Assembly (NCBI GenBank): GCA_022414725.1
Contig: CM039464.1
Coordinates: 61,212,614 to 61,276,613, forward strand
DNA: 64,000 nt
Origin: Microglena sp. YARC
Taxonomy: Eukaryota > Chlorophyta > Chlorophyceae > Chlamydomonadales > Chlamydomonadaceae
Direction of reading: 5' to 3'
Shown: positions 49,325 through 60,847 of the stretch, piece by piece
How positions within the stretch are numbered: the stretch's first letter is position 1
Layout: each line of letters starts with the position of its first letter
Position numbers and translations under genes: made by a program
The notes under the pieces: generated by a model
The model's database searches: none
What the model saw: only the letters and a program-made list of their open reading frames with translations
Told to the model about the DNA's origin: nothing

Positions 49325-49756
49325 GCCATAGCGGCAACCATGAATGAAACATCAAAAAAACGTATAGCGGGTGACAATCATATATTGTATGAGTGGATGT
49401 CCTATAAATTGACCCGTCCAGCAAAGAAAACCTCCTTACATGACGCATTGCACATCAACAAAGACCCCGTGTGTTCTTTTGGGCCACGGTACTGGGGAAG
49501 AGCGATCGCTCGCTAAGTGCGGCTGGTCCTTCAATGGACACTCTCGAAAGTACCGACAAAAGAACGATACGGAGTCTGCAGGATGGAGAGCCGTGATCTA
49601 AAAAAAAGAACCACGATATTCTCGTTAACATCCTGCAAATTTGTTGATTCAAAAATCGTATCGGTGTTCCACTGCCCGTGGTTGCTTACACCATTAGGTT
49701 ACACCGTAAGGGTGTGCCGTACACGAGGCGGTTTCATTTTAGTATTCCGTCGACTG
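49325..49756 (+). mobile_element. Nonautonomous element with Fanzor-element ends, copy b
   Basis: Homologous to 29848-30275 over its length, with an eroded left end and an intact right end (GTATTCCGTCGACTG before TA, 49757-49758). The hairpin segment is at 49663-49726. Here the interior frame has TGG where copy a has TAG (at about 49525), though other indels disturb it. Confidence 0.75.
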
Positions 49757-49854
49757 TAGATTACCGTGAGACTCCGTGAGTTTACACCTGGCCGACGCCC
49801 GCATTTTGGTTACATTTCAGGTAAACATTTGCGCCCCGGCCGTGGATACCGTGG

Positions 49855-49950
49855 ATAGTACCGTGAGACTACCGTGAGACTACCGTGAGACTACCGTGAG
49901 ACAACCGTGAGACAACCCAGAGATTACCGTGAGGCAACCCAGAGGCTACT
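49855..49950. repeat. 11-bp direct repeats
   Basis: ACCGTGAGACT repeated about six times with variation (49860-49945). No gene. Confidence 0.7.
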
Positions 49951-51000
49951 CAAAGCCGCTTTTGGTCGACGCCGCATTCCTCTTCCCCCCGGACATAAGG
50001 TGGACCTTTAGAGCCCGACCTAAGTGGCTGCTCCCCTTTTTTTCCAGCCCTGGCGCAGGGCCCTCTGACCCCCAGGACCCTGTTTTGGCTCTGAAAATGT
50101 GTTCATTGGTATTACTTTTGGGGTCCAGCCAGCCCCAACCACACCCCAGCCAGACAGCAAAAACTTATAATAATTCCCATAAATCAACCTGACGTCTGAT
50201 TGTCCTGATTTTTGGTGCCATAAATCTGAAAAAAAAACGCCCGATCTACGTAGGTGATTACACACTCGAGGTTGGCTTACCTCTGGAATCGTCAGACTCG
50301 CTCCTTCCAAGCTGTGAAAGCACCTGGGCACACTGTACGATCCTTGAGGGTTCCTTGAAGTCGCCTTAGTCCTTATTTATTCTCCCTTCCATCCTGAACA
50401 AGCTGCTCCTTCAAGCAGCATAAGTCGATCCTTTACACCATCCTGTATCCTTGACCCCCCCTCGCAGATTTTCGTTTCCGTGTGCTTTTCTTCGTGTGTC
50501 GTGTGTCGTGTGGACGCTGATGGACGAACAGGGTATGCGCAAGCCGCCGTGCATGTGTGAGGATGAGGATGAGGATGACTGGACAGTGTGCGTGTGTATC
50601 CGATGGACGAGGGATGATTGATGACTGGACGACTACAGTGTTCCGCCGTTTGCGTGAGGATGACGGGCTTTGAAGTTTGTCACCGACTTCACCCGCATCC
50701 CGATGACTACTTTCTCGTTGCATTTTGTTAATTTTCTGCAATTCGAGCGTCATGCGGAGCGCGCCGGCCACTCGATCCATCATCAAGCGTGAAGCCGCTC
50801 TTTTTTGTCGGAGGCCTCATTCTTTAATATAAAGCAAAACTATTTTATGTGTGTGTTGTAATACACCTGTTGTCATGACTTCTACAGCATTGTTCCCATG
50901 TCGATAAGCTATATGAATCGCACCCGTCCACGTGCTCCGGAGTGACATGGCGCCAGACATAGTCATCAAGCTTTCAAAGCTTGTCAAACCACACGGGACG
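49951..51000. other. No recognised gene
   Basis: Mostly low-complexity sequence (GATGAGGATGAGGATGACTG near 50559-50580; (CGTGTGT)n near 50480-50515). The minus frame 50331-50020 is open but unlike any known family. Confidence 0.35.
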
Positions 51001-51618
51001 CGTTGGACAGAGAAATGCAGATGGTATCACCAGTGTTCACACCTGAGCTGAGTGTGCATGATACAAACAGATGTAAACTGCCATTAAGGCTGCGCGCGTT
51101 GGAGAAACAGCTACAATCATCGAGATTAATCTGGTCATATGATCATCGCTTACTGCGGCATCAAATTCTAAGATTTGCAGACAGCAGCAGCCAAGCTTTG
51201 TTTGTGTGCAACGTTTTCCACTATGGATCTACAACTTGACATGAGGATCCGTTAGGTAGCGAATGTTCGTGAGGAACAACTACGTCAGATGAAGGCTTAC
51301 TGTGACACTGATGATCGACTTATCGAAGAGTGCGTGACCAATGCCGTGGCGGCAGCGTTGGATGACAGCACTATCATACAGCTAGGGACATTTGAAAGTG
51401 GGACACCTTGTTCGTCTGGGACTTACGAAAAACTTGACCAATTCAAGTGCCGAACCCTGCTTGGCCGTGTGAATTTTAGTTCCCCGGAATTCAGTGTCAC
51501 CACCCTACCCCATTGCTACCTGGCCATTGGCTGCCATGCAAAACATTGCGATGTCCCGTATTATTCAGAGAGCATTCTGAAATGTGAATCAGGCTCAGGC
51601 AAACTTATTGAAACTCTA
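51001..51618 (+). other. Unassigned coding-like scraps with a Tc1-type end variant
   Basis: A plus frame (MDREMQMVSPVFTPELSV) ends at 51239. A second (REEQLRQMKAYCDTDDRLIE then CVTNAVAAALDD) runs from about 51268. At 51388-51410 TAGGGACATTTGAAAGTGGG marks the same Tc1-like end variant as at 19838. Not recognised. Confidence 0.3.
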
Positions 51619-52047
51619 CTGTCGGCGGAACAGAAAAGAAACATCCCCAATAAACAGTATAAGCTCCACAGACGTTATAGTGTACGACGTGGCTATAAGT
51701 CCTATAAAATGACCCGTCCAGCAAAGAAACCTCCTTTCATGAAGCATTGCACATCAACAAAGACCCCGTGTTCTTTTGGGCCACGGTTACCGGGGAAGAG
51801 GCGATCTGGTCCTTCAATGGACACTCTCGAAATACCGACAAAAAACGATACGTACGGAGTCTGCAGGATGGAGAGCCATGATCTAAAAAACGAACCACGA
51901 TATTCTCGTTAACATCTTTGCAATTTGTTGATTCAAATCGTATTGGTGTTCCACTGCCCCCCCCCCACGTGATTTCTACACCATTAGGTTACACCGTAAG
52001 GTGTGCCAGTACACGAAGCCGGTTTCATTTTAGTCTTCCGTTGACTG
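51619..52047 (+). mobile_element. Nonautonomous element with Fanzor-element ends, copy c
   Basis: It begins CTGTCGGCGGAACAGAAAAG after TA (51617-51618) and ends GTCTTCCGTTGACTG before TA (52048-52049). Same interior and 3' hairpins (51945-52017, with an expanded C run) as copies a and b. Confidence 0.8.
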
Positions 52048-52340
52048 TATTGAGTCACTCTTACCTTTATTCACCTACACCACACATGGGCAACACTTGT
52101 CCATGTATCCCATTCTTACCCCACTCCAGAGGCAGCCTTATGCTGTTCCATGCCAGCCCATGGCACTCCCAAGCAGCCTCATGTCCCTCAAATCCATGCA
52201 AACCCATGGTACTATAAGGCAGCCTCACAAATGCCCAACCTCAGTCTGGGAATTCCTTTGAAGGCGAACGGCGTGCTTTCTGCGTACGGTGGACGCCACC
52301 ATTATTGTCTTGTGTGCATGCATTGGGGTCGGAAATTGAG
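52048..52340. other. Spacer with a worn piece of the 31-bp-like repeat
   Basis: CAGCCCATGGCACTCC and AATCCATGCAAACCCATGGT (52150-52210) resemble units at 38330-39040. No gene. Confidence 0.35.
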
Positions 52341-52341
52341 A

Positions 52342-53055
52342 CTAATAGGCTTCCAGAAAAAAATCGACCCATGAATGTCGCCGGGTCGACCCATTCTGTT
52401 TGTGATGCTCTGCAACATGGTTTGCAGTTGCCAGTTCAAGTACTATTGTATGAAAGATCTTTTTAAGAGCAGCGTGCATGTGCTTGTCGGAATCTGCAGA
52501 GGCTGACTGTTGCATGAGATTGTATATCCCCCACCGTGTTTCTCCCGAACTCGTAAAACCATGGATATTGAGGAAGATGTCAACAGGATGCAACGACCAA
52601 AAACTGTTCAATCTCTTTGCGTCCAATGGAATAACACATTAAGGATGCTTAGTACACCTGCAAGTCTAGTTGCTCTCGGATGCCCAGGCACAGACACCGT
52701 AAGGGACGTGTCCTCCTCATCAATGACCCTCCGTATGCATCGCCCTGTTCATGCTCGTCCGCATTAAAAACTGCACGATGCTGGCACACCATCTGCGTAA
52801 TGTATGTCGTCACAGGTGCATGATGTTGACTCAGAAACATAGCGTTGAGATACATGTTGGTATCCCGTTAGCTTTAACTAAAAACAACATCTTAGCTTCA
52901 TTGGGTGCATTGCCACAAGATGTGTTAGACACGATCATCAACATGCATTGATATGCAAAACAAAGATCCTTGCTGTACGACTCAAAAGTGTTGCATGATC
53001 TAGTTTCATTAACAATGTATAAAAATATAGAGCAAAGACATTTGTGAGGCATTCA
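52342..53055 (-). pseudogene. Unidentified degenerate gene
   Basis: Several minus-strand frames follow one another with shifts near 52850, 52720 and 52630: AYQCMLMIVSNTSCGNAPNE, MYLNAMFLSQHHAPVTTYIT, DEEDTSLTVSVPGHPRATRL, MDAKRLNSFWSLHPVDIFLN. Together they look like one decayed gene of about 230 codons, ending near 52342. Family not recognised; virus-like in style only. Confidence 0.35.
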
Positions 53056-53229
53056 AGTTGCTGCAACACAAACAAGCACTGTCAGTCTTCGTCTCAACTT
53101 CCTTACAATATCTGTTGGATGACGGGACTCCCAATGAAAGAACAGGTGTAGCCACTTCATATAAAATTGTTTAGGGCCGAAACACGTATCCGCGCTGAAT
53201 GACAGAGTGCATTTGCTCACAACAACTCA

Positions 53230-53592
53230 GCAAAAACGTGCCACACTCCATCTCGGCGAACAACAAATTATTTCAACAAAACAAATAAATACTAAATACT
53301 GAAAGAGGAATTCTTCGGAGGCTCCACTATTTTAAACGTGTTCACATGAAACCTCTGCCAACAATATAAACTTTTTCTTTGTTCGCCTGCGTAAAACCTG
53401 CTTCGTCGATACAAACACACGTTAGAGCTTTCTCTGTACTTGTCACAGAACATTTCTACATTTTCTTTCCTTGAATGTCCGTAGAGAATTACAAACCTTC
53501 CTCAGACTCCTCAAAAATATTGTAGTGAAACACGGAAAATATTTGTAGTGAATACACACGGTGTCCCAAAATTATTTGAGAACAACTGTTAT
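53230..53592 (-). mobile_element. Tc1-like transposon remnant, source-like sequence of the satellite
   Basis: The end is CAGTTGTTCTCAAATAATTT then TGGGACACC (minus, 53590-53562). It is followed by GAGGAGTCTGAGGAAGGTTT, shared with 7097-7120, and by a frame with TCVCIDEAGFTQANKEKVYI, the first DDE aspartate region (about 53380-53425). Directly after it, minus 53367-53255 matches the ~112-bp satellite unit of 60848-64000. The transposase is too broken for a gene call. Confidence 0.65.
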
Positions 53593-54489
53593 GCAAGGAG
53601 TAATAACCATATTATTTAACATTACATGCTCTCCAATGAGCATGTTTAAATTGAGTGCATAGGATTCTCCTCTTTAATGGCGTTCCTGCTTCCGAACGGA
53701 TATTTTTTATTTTACTGAAATCTTAGCGCCGATTAAATATATTTGTAAGACGTTTTCGCAAATTAATTGATTTCGCTTTTTTGGTGTATTTTACGAAAAT
53801 CACTCATTACAATTATTTTTGTAAGATTGTTTTGTTGTCATCCTGGAGAAAGAGGACTATTCCTTCAATCTTCAATTGTACATTGATTTTGCTCGTTTGG
53901 AGATGAGAGAAGAGTTCCTTCCGAAGTATATTCCAATACAAAATCATAGTAGAGGACATCATGTAAGGAAGGTGAAAGCTGTTTACAAAGTCTTCTTAAC
54001 GCCATTGCTCATAATTATTTATACTTCACAAGTGCTCACAACTCAACCAGTTCGAAAGTACCAACTTATTACTTATGACTTCCCGAGAATCTGTTACTTA
54101 TGTTACCTCACTTATGTATAACTCAGCTCAACTCTAGAAAACTTATATGTACCTATTTTAATTACAAGTCAGAACTAATAACTCCCTAACTCAGCAGAGG
54201 TATTAGTTCATTCATAATTTTCATACCTCATAGCCTCATATAAATGTACATTATTGAACACAAATTTATATCCTTAAATCTGCAAACTCGCCATCCTAGA
54301 ATCACTGAAATCACTACAAAATGTGTGTTGCGATAAGGCAAACTAGTACACTCGTGAAAAGTTTGTGGCACAAGGTGTCTAATGTTATTGCACTGCTGCC
54401 AACAAGTCCAGCTTGGTGATAACTTCTGCACTTGTGCTGACAGGTCAGAGACTTGCTAAACTCTGACGCCATGGTGCTACCTGACACAA

Positions 54490-56195
54490 TCTGTCTACTC
54501 TACATTGGCTGTAAGTAACCAGGCAGGTAAACGGATGTCACGTTGTAGAAAGAGCCAATGCTACACTTGTTGGGTAACAACAACAGCGCCTGTACAATCG
54601 CTGCACTAGAGATCTCCCTCCTCCATAGCCCAACCATCCCCATCTTCCTCGCTCCTCCATCCCCTCCTCCTTAGCAATGTCTAAATTGTCTCATCCCGAT
54701 TGCACAGCCTCTGCCTTTGGTGTCCTTTTCAATGGATCATTGGCAGCTTGACCCCTTTGCTGACTCCTGCTGTGCATTGATTTGCACATGCCGCAGCACC
54801 TTCTACTGGCAGCTTGTCCCCTTTGCATGACCTGGCAGCTTGGACTCGCCTTTGCGCAGACCCCTTGGATTGTGCAATTGATTGACCCCCCTTAGCCGGG
54901 CCCCCCCTTGCTGCGCATGCATTTGAAAAGACGTTTTTGATAAGTCGAAAGGCTTTTGCTTCATCCTTCGAATCTTTCACCTCTTTTCATGCCTTGGCGC
55001 TTTCACCTCCTTTCAAATTGCCTTGCGCAAATTGCCTTTCGCATCCTGGCATTGCTTTGGAATCTGGCGAACATCTGCATTTAGCACCGGTGGCCCTTGC
55101 ATTTTGTCCCAGTTTGCACCTTATTCTCGCACCCTTTTGCGCAAGCATTTCACTGCTATGGGAAATTCATTCAGCTACTGTTCTCATGATCTGCTGCTTT
55201 GCCTTCGCTTTCATCTGCATATCGCCTTTGCTGCGCATTCTGCATTAGCCACCACTTCGGTGCCTCTGAATAACACCGAGTTGTCTTCTTAATTCTCCAC
55301 CCTTTGCGCGTCAATGCATTCTTACTGTCACTGATCACTGCCTACCTAGAGGCACTTCTTCTGGTGTATTACTGCTGTGGCAGATAGCCACAGCAGCACT
55401 GGCGCTCGGTAGCAACTGGATAGGCTCTGCCTACCGCATGCAGGTTACCCGCCTGCACCTGCCAGACAGACGCGAGGACACGCGCCGGGCCAGCACCGGT
55501 GCCGCCGGCAGCACTGGCGAACAGCTCTGCACCCGCCTGCACCTTCCGTGAGCCTGCCCTACCTGCATGATGTTACCCGCCTCGCACCTGCGCTCAGAGT
55601 ACTGGTCGGACATACTTTAAAACTTTGGTACCAATATGGCATGCTCCTTAGCTACCGTTCCAAGATTTGCCATAGCGTCTGGTTTGTTATGAAATACTGT
55701 CAGTGTAGACTAGTGGCGTTCAGACCTGCAATTGCAGTAGCCCAGACTTAGCTGCCTTGTGTCTGTTTGTTGACAATTTAACTGCTTGCCAACAGGTCGG
55801 GCGGTCGCCCTGTGTTTATGGGTTTAATCTTTGCCGGGAGTGTGATTGGGTGTCTTATGTTGTGAATTGGTACTTTTACATGACACCGTGACATATGTAT
55901 CATGTACACCTGCAGTCTTCTATCTACTTTAGATTCGTGTTCTTGCCGCCACCTCTTCGGCCACCCCTACCTATTAACTACCTAGTTTGTTTTAGGTGGC
56001 CTCAGTACTGCAATAGGGTAAAGCTCAAAGATGTGTAGTTTGAGGCCTGCTTGAATTTGCACTTAGCGGGCGAGCATGACTGATGACAATGTAAGCATAG
56101 CCTCACGAAGACATTTTAGCCCTTTATGCCTGAATTTCGTATGCCATTCGACTGTGGATCAAGTTTTCTTTTGACTGGTTTTAGTGATTTGATTT
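54490..56195 (-). other. Noisy inverted copy of the transposon tail
   Basis: It matches 27093-28560, including the acidic C-terminal scrap (54600-54740) and the (CAAGCTGCCA) repeats. No gene. Confidence 0.55.
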
Positions 56196-56199
56196 TTTA

Positions 56200-59100
56200 T
56201 AATCGGGAGACTGAATGTGTAATTATTCCGAGTTTTGGTTTCTTCAATTCATATTCGCTCATTGGGTTTGAACAATGCTTCCCTTATATCGCGTGAGGAC
56301 TGTGTATCGTATTCTGAGTTTGGTTTTTCTCAATCATTCCGCTCCTTGGGTTTGTCTAATGCTCCCTTGATATCGGGCATCTGTGCAGGACTGTGGTATT
56401 TTCTGAGTTTGATTTTCTCAAATCATTCGTCGTTGGGTTAGACACATGCCCAGATCATGATCAGGAGGAACTCATGGTATGCCAAGCTACAAAAAAAAAA
56501 AAAAAATGCCGAGTACATGTTTTTTCTTGAGATCATTTGCTGGTTCGGCCGTTTGCTCATGTTTTCAGTGCCAGTTCTCCGCATCTCCCGATTATGAATC
56601 GGGCAGGACTGGTGTGTATTCCGCAGAGTTATGTTTCCTCGGAGAGCTCAAACTCCTACCAATCGCTGTTGGGTTGTTGTCCACAATGCTTCTTCGACGA
56701 TATCATGATCGCGAGGAACTGCTGGGATATTCTGAGTTTGGTTTTTCTCAATCATCCGCTCGTTGGGTTTGTCAATGCTCCCCTATTATGATGCGGGAGG
56801 ACTGTGTGTATCTTGAGATTTTTGGCGTGTTTTCTCACAATCAATTCGCTTTCGTTGGGTTTGATACATTGCCCCCGTATACATGATCAGACCGGTGACT
56901 ATGGGTATGCCCAAGTACTAAAATAAAAATAATAAAATGCCAGTACATGTTTTCTGAATCATTTGCTGTTTGGGATTCTGTCAGTGCTCCCGTATTATGA
57001 TCTGGGAGGACTGTTGGTGCTTAATTCCGAGGTTAGGTTTCTCAATCATTCGCTCGTTGGTTGTCAATGCTCCGACTTATGTATTGGATGACTGTGCTGT
57101 ATTCCGATTTTTTCTCAATCATTCGCTCTCTGGGTTGTCATAATGCCTCATCCGATTTGCGATCGGGAGGACGTGTGTGGTATTCGGAATTAGGTGCTTC
57201 TCAATACTATTGTACACGTCTCGTTGTGGTTTCTCAAGGCTTACTTCCGATTCATGATCGGGAGACTTGTGTATTCTGTGATTGGTTTTTCTAATCATCT
57301 CGCTCTTGGGTTTTGTCTACATGGGCTCTCGACCTATTATCGATATCGAGACTGTGTTATTCTGAGTTTGGTTTTCCAATTCATTCTGTTCGTGGGTTTG
57401 ACAATGCCCCATCATGATCAGGTGATAGTGACTTATGGGTATGTCCAAGTAAAAAAAAATAAAAAAAAAATGGGCGGAGTTACATGTGAATCATTTTCTG
57501 GTTCTGGCTTTGCTAGTCTCCCCCTGCCTATTAGATGGCGATAGGACTTGTGATGTATTCCGAGTTTATTTTTCTCCTCGAAGTGCGATGTCGCCTCGTT
57601 GGCTTTTGTCAATGCTCTCGATTATGATGGGAGACTGTGTGTATTCCGACACTTTGGTTTTCTCAATCATCTCGCTCGTTGCGGTATTGTCAATTGTGCT
57701 CAGCCATTATATCGGGAGGGACTTATGTGTATTCCGAATTTTGCTTTCTCAATTCATTCGACTCGTTGGTTTACAAATGCTCGCCAACTTATGATGTCGG
57801 GTGAGGACTAGTGGTTATTCTGAGTTTTGGTTTTTCTAATCATTCTTTTCGTGGGTTTGACAATGCTCCTGATTATAGAATACGGGAGTGACTGTGGTGT
57901 CATATGTTTGTGTTTCTAGTGTTGTTTTTTCTCGACATCATTCGATTCGTATGCGTTGACAATGCTCACTCGATCATTGAATTCAGGAGTACTAATGTAT
58001 GCAACGTGACAAAAAAAAAAAACATAAAAAAAAATGTCCGAGTACATGTTTCTGAATCATTTGCTTGTTGGTTTGTGAGCTCCCGTTTTATTGAACCAAA
58101 GATTTGCTGAGATCTATTGACTATAGCGAGACGTGTGCGTATTTCCGAAGGTTTTTCCAATCATTCGCTTGGGTTTGACAATCTCCCGATTATGATTCGG
58201 CTGACTTATGGGTTTATGTACGAGTAAAAAAAAAACAAAAAAAAAAAAAAAATCCTGCAGTACATGTTTTCTGATCATTTTGCTCGCTTGGTGTTTTTAG
58301 TGCTCTACCATATGATCGGATGACTGTTGTGTATTCGAATTAGGTTTTCTCAATCATTCGCTCGTTGTGTTGACAATCTCCCGATTACTGATCGGGTGGA
58401 TTATGGTATGCCGAGTTAAAAAATAAAAAAAAAAAAATAAAATGCCGTAGTACATGTTTTCCTGAATACAATTACTAGTTGGGTTTGTGAGTTGCCTCCC
58501 GATTATGATCGGGAGACTGTGTGTATTCGAATTAGTTTTCGGCAATCATTTCGCTCGTTGGGTTGACAATGCTCCCGTATATGATCGGGAGGGTTCATGG
58601 CGGTATGCCGAGTACAAAAAAAAAAATAAAAAAAAAAATGCCGAGTACATGCTTTCTGATCATTTTTGCTTCGTTTGGTGTTTTGTCAGTTGCTCCGCGA
58701 TTAGATCGGGAGGACTGTGATGGTGTATCGGTGAGTGCTCTAATCCCGAATCTAGTTTCCTCATCATCGCTCTCTGAGGTTTACAATGCCCCGCCTGAAT
58801 TGATAATCGGGAAGTGTACTCCTATGTGGGTATTTTTGCGAGTACATGTTTTGATCATTCGCTCGTTGGTTTGTCAAGCTCTCGATTATGACGGAGGACT
58901 GTGTGTGTATCCGGCAATTAGGTTTATCCTCAACATTCGCTCGTATGGTTGAAAAATGCTCTCCGATTCTACGATCGGGAGACTATGGGTATGCCAGTAC
59001 ATGTTTTCTAATATATTCGCTCGTTGGTTTGTCAGTGCTCCCGATATGATTCGAGCCATGACTGGTGTGTTATTTCCGCATTTATGTTTCTCAATCATTC

Positions 59101-59345
59101 GCTCGTTGTGTTTGTCAATGGCGCCCATTATATCGGAAGGACGGCGTGTGTATTCTCTGAATTTGATTTTTCAATATTCGCTTTGTTTGTGTCTTGCTAA
59201 TCCGTGGTCTGGGGCGGGTGGGGGAAAACCATAATTTTTGTGGGGGCTTTTTTTTCCCCGATTATGATCGGAGGACTTGGTATTCCCGAGTTTGGTTTTT
59301 CTCTTTTAAATCTGAATTCTGTGATTTGAATTTCTGATCTAATAT
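56200..59345 (+). repeat. 78-bp palindrome-containing array, long noisy block
   Basis: About 38-40 units of the repeat described at 24665, with A-run units near 56491, 57452, 58010, 58228, 58420 and 58615. Indels every few tens of bases. Confidence 0.85.
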
Positions 59346-59374
59346 CATTTCTTTACCAACGTCTATTTTCTCCG

Positions 59375-59846
59375 CAGGGTTTACAATGACAACCGTGGAA
59401 GTAAAACTCCCAATCGGCACGTGAAGGATTCTGGGATATCGCGGCTCAGGATATTCTCCCAGGGAAGCGCAGGCTTCATTGGTTATTGGCTTTGCATTCT
59501 ACTTCGCTAGCCGTCAATCAATTCTGACTTTTATATTCAAGGCTTCACAACCATTCTCCTATACACGGTTCCTGAAGAAGAGGGGAGCTTTCCCACCGTA
59601 TTTGCTAATCCTATGCAAATGGAACACGCGCAAAGGACGAAACAGAACGCTTTCAGGTCGACTAATACTTGTCCTTGTTGGTTGAGTAACTGGTATGAGA
59701 ATGGTACGTCCATTCCTCCCTCCGGACCACACAGCATAGGCAATCTTACAAAAGTACTCTGCTTGATCTCGCAAGGTTAAACCATGGACAGTATACACCC
59801 TGGACCATCTGATGGGCATTGTTGCGTAATATTCAAAAAATTGGCC
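59375..59846 (+). pseudogene. Orphan exon and DUF7869 exon of copy 3
   Basis: After CTCCGCAGG the orphan exon (VYND ...) runs for about 75 bp. It then joins the start of the DUF7869 exon (GGATATTCTCCCAGGGAAGC, as at 43817). The DNA-RNase-H-like region is recognisable despite noise, up to the N run. Confidence 0.5.
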
Positions 59847-60847
59847 TNNNNNNNNNNNNNNNNNNNNNNNNNNNNNNNNNNNNNNNNNNNNNNNNNNNNN
59901 NNNNNNNNNNNNNNNNNNNNNNNNNNNNNNNNNNNNNNNNNNNNNNNNNNNNNNNNNNNNNNNNNNNNNNNNNNNNNNNNNNNNNNNNNNNNNNNNNNNN
60001 NNNNNNNNNNNNNNNNNNNNNNNNNNNNNNNNNNNNNNNNNNNNNNNNNNNNNNNNNNNNNNNNNNNNNNNNNNNNNNNNNNNNNNNNNNNNNNNNNNNN
60101 NNNNNNNNNNNNNNNNNNNNNNNNNNNNNNNNNNNNNNNNNNNNNNNNNNNNNNNNNNNNNNNNNNNNNNNNNNNNNNNNNNNNNNNNNNNNNNNNNNNN
60201 NNNNNNNNNNNNNNNNNNNNNNNNNNNNNNNNNNNNNNNNNNNNNNNNNNNNNNNNNNNNNNNNNNNNNNNNNNNNNNNNNNNNNNNNNNNNNNNNNNNN
60301 NNNNNNNNNNNNNNNNNNNNNNNNNNNNNNNNNNNNNNNNNNNNNNNNNNNNNNNNNNNNNNNNNNNNNNNNNNNNNNNNNNNNNNNNNNNNNNNNNNNN
60401 NNNNNNNNNNNNNNNNNNNNNNNNNNNNNNNNNNNNNNNNNNNNNNNNNNNNNNNNNNNNNNNNNNNNNNNNNNNNNNNNNNNNNNNNNNNNNNNNNNNN
60501 NNNNNNNNNNNNNNNNNNNNNNNNNNNNNNNNNNNNNNNNNNNNNNNNNNNNNNNNNNNNNNNNNNNNNNNNNNNNNNNNNNNNNNNNNNNNNNNNNNNN
60601 NNNNNNNNNNNNNNNNNNNNNNNNNNNNNNNNNNNNNNNNNNNNNNNNNNNNNNNNNNNNNNNNNNNNNNNNNNNNNNNNNNNNNNNNNNNNNNNNNNNN
60701 NNNNNNNNNNNNNNNNNNNNNNNNNNNNNNNNNNNNNNNNNNNNNNNNNNNNNNNNNNNNNNNNNNNNNNNNNNNNNNNNNNNNNNNNNNNNNNNNNNNN
60801 NNNNNNNNNNNNNNNNNNNNNNNNNNNNNNNNNNNNNNNNNNNNNNN
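59847..60847. other. Assembly gap (about 1 kb of N)
   Basis: Unknown bases. The round length suggests a placeholder and not a measured distance. Confidence 0.98.

Larger units (their letters stand above)
53677..59846 (+). mobile_element. DUF7869 transposon, copy 3 (runs into the gap)
   Basis: Left end AATGGCGTTCCTGCTTCCGA-ACGGAT. The interior 53840-56170 is an inverted copy of 27093-28990, then come the 78-bp array (56200-59340), the orphan exon (59375) and a DUF7869 exon (59440-59846). From about 54.5 kb the sequence carries many single-base indels relative to the other copies, so frames cannot be trusted. Confidence 0.7.
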
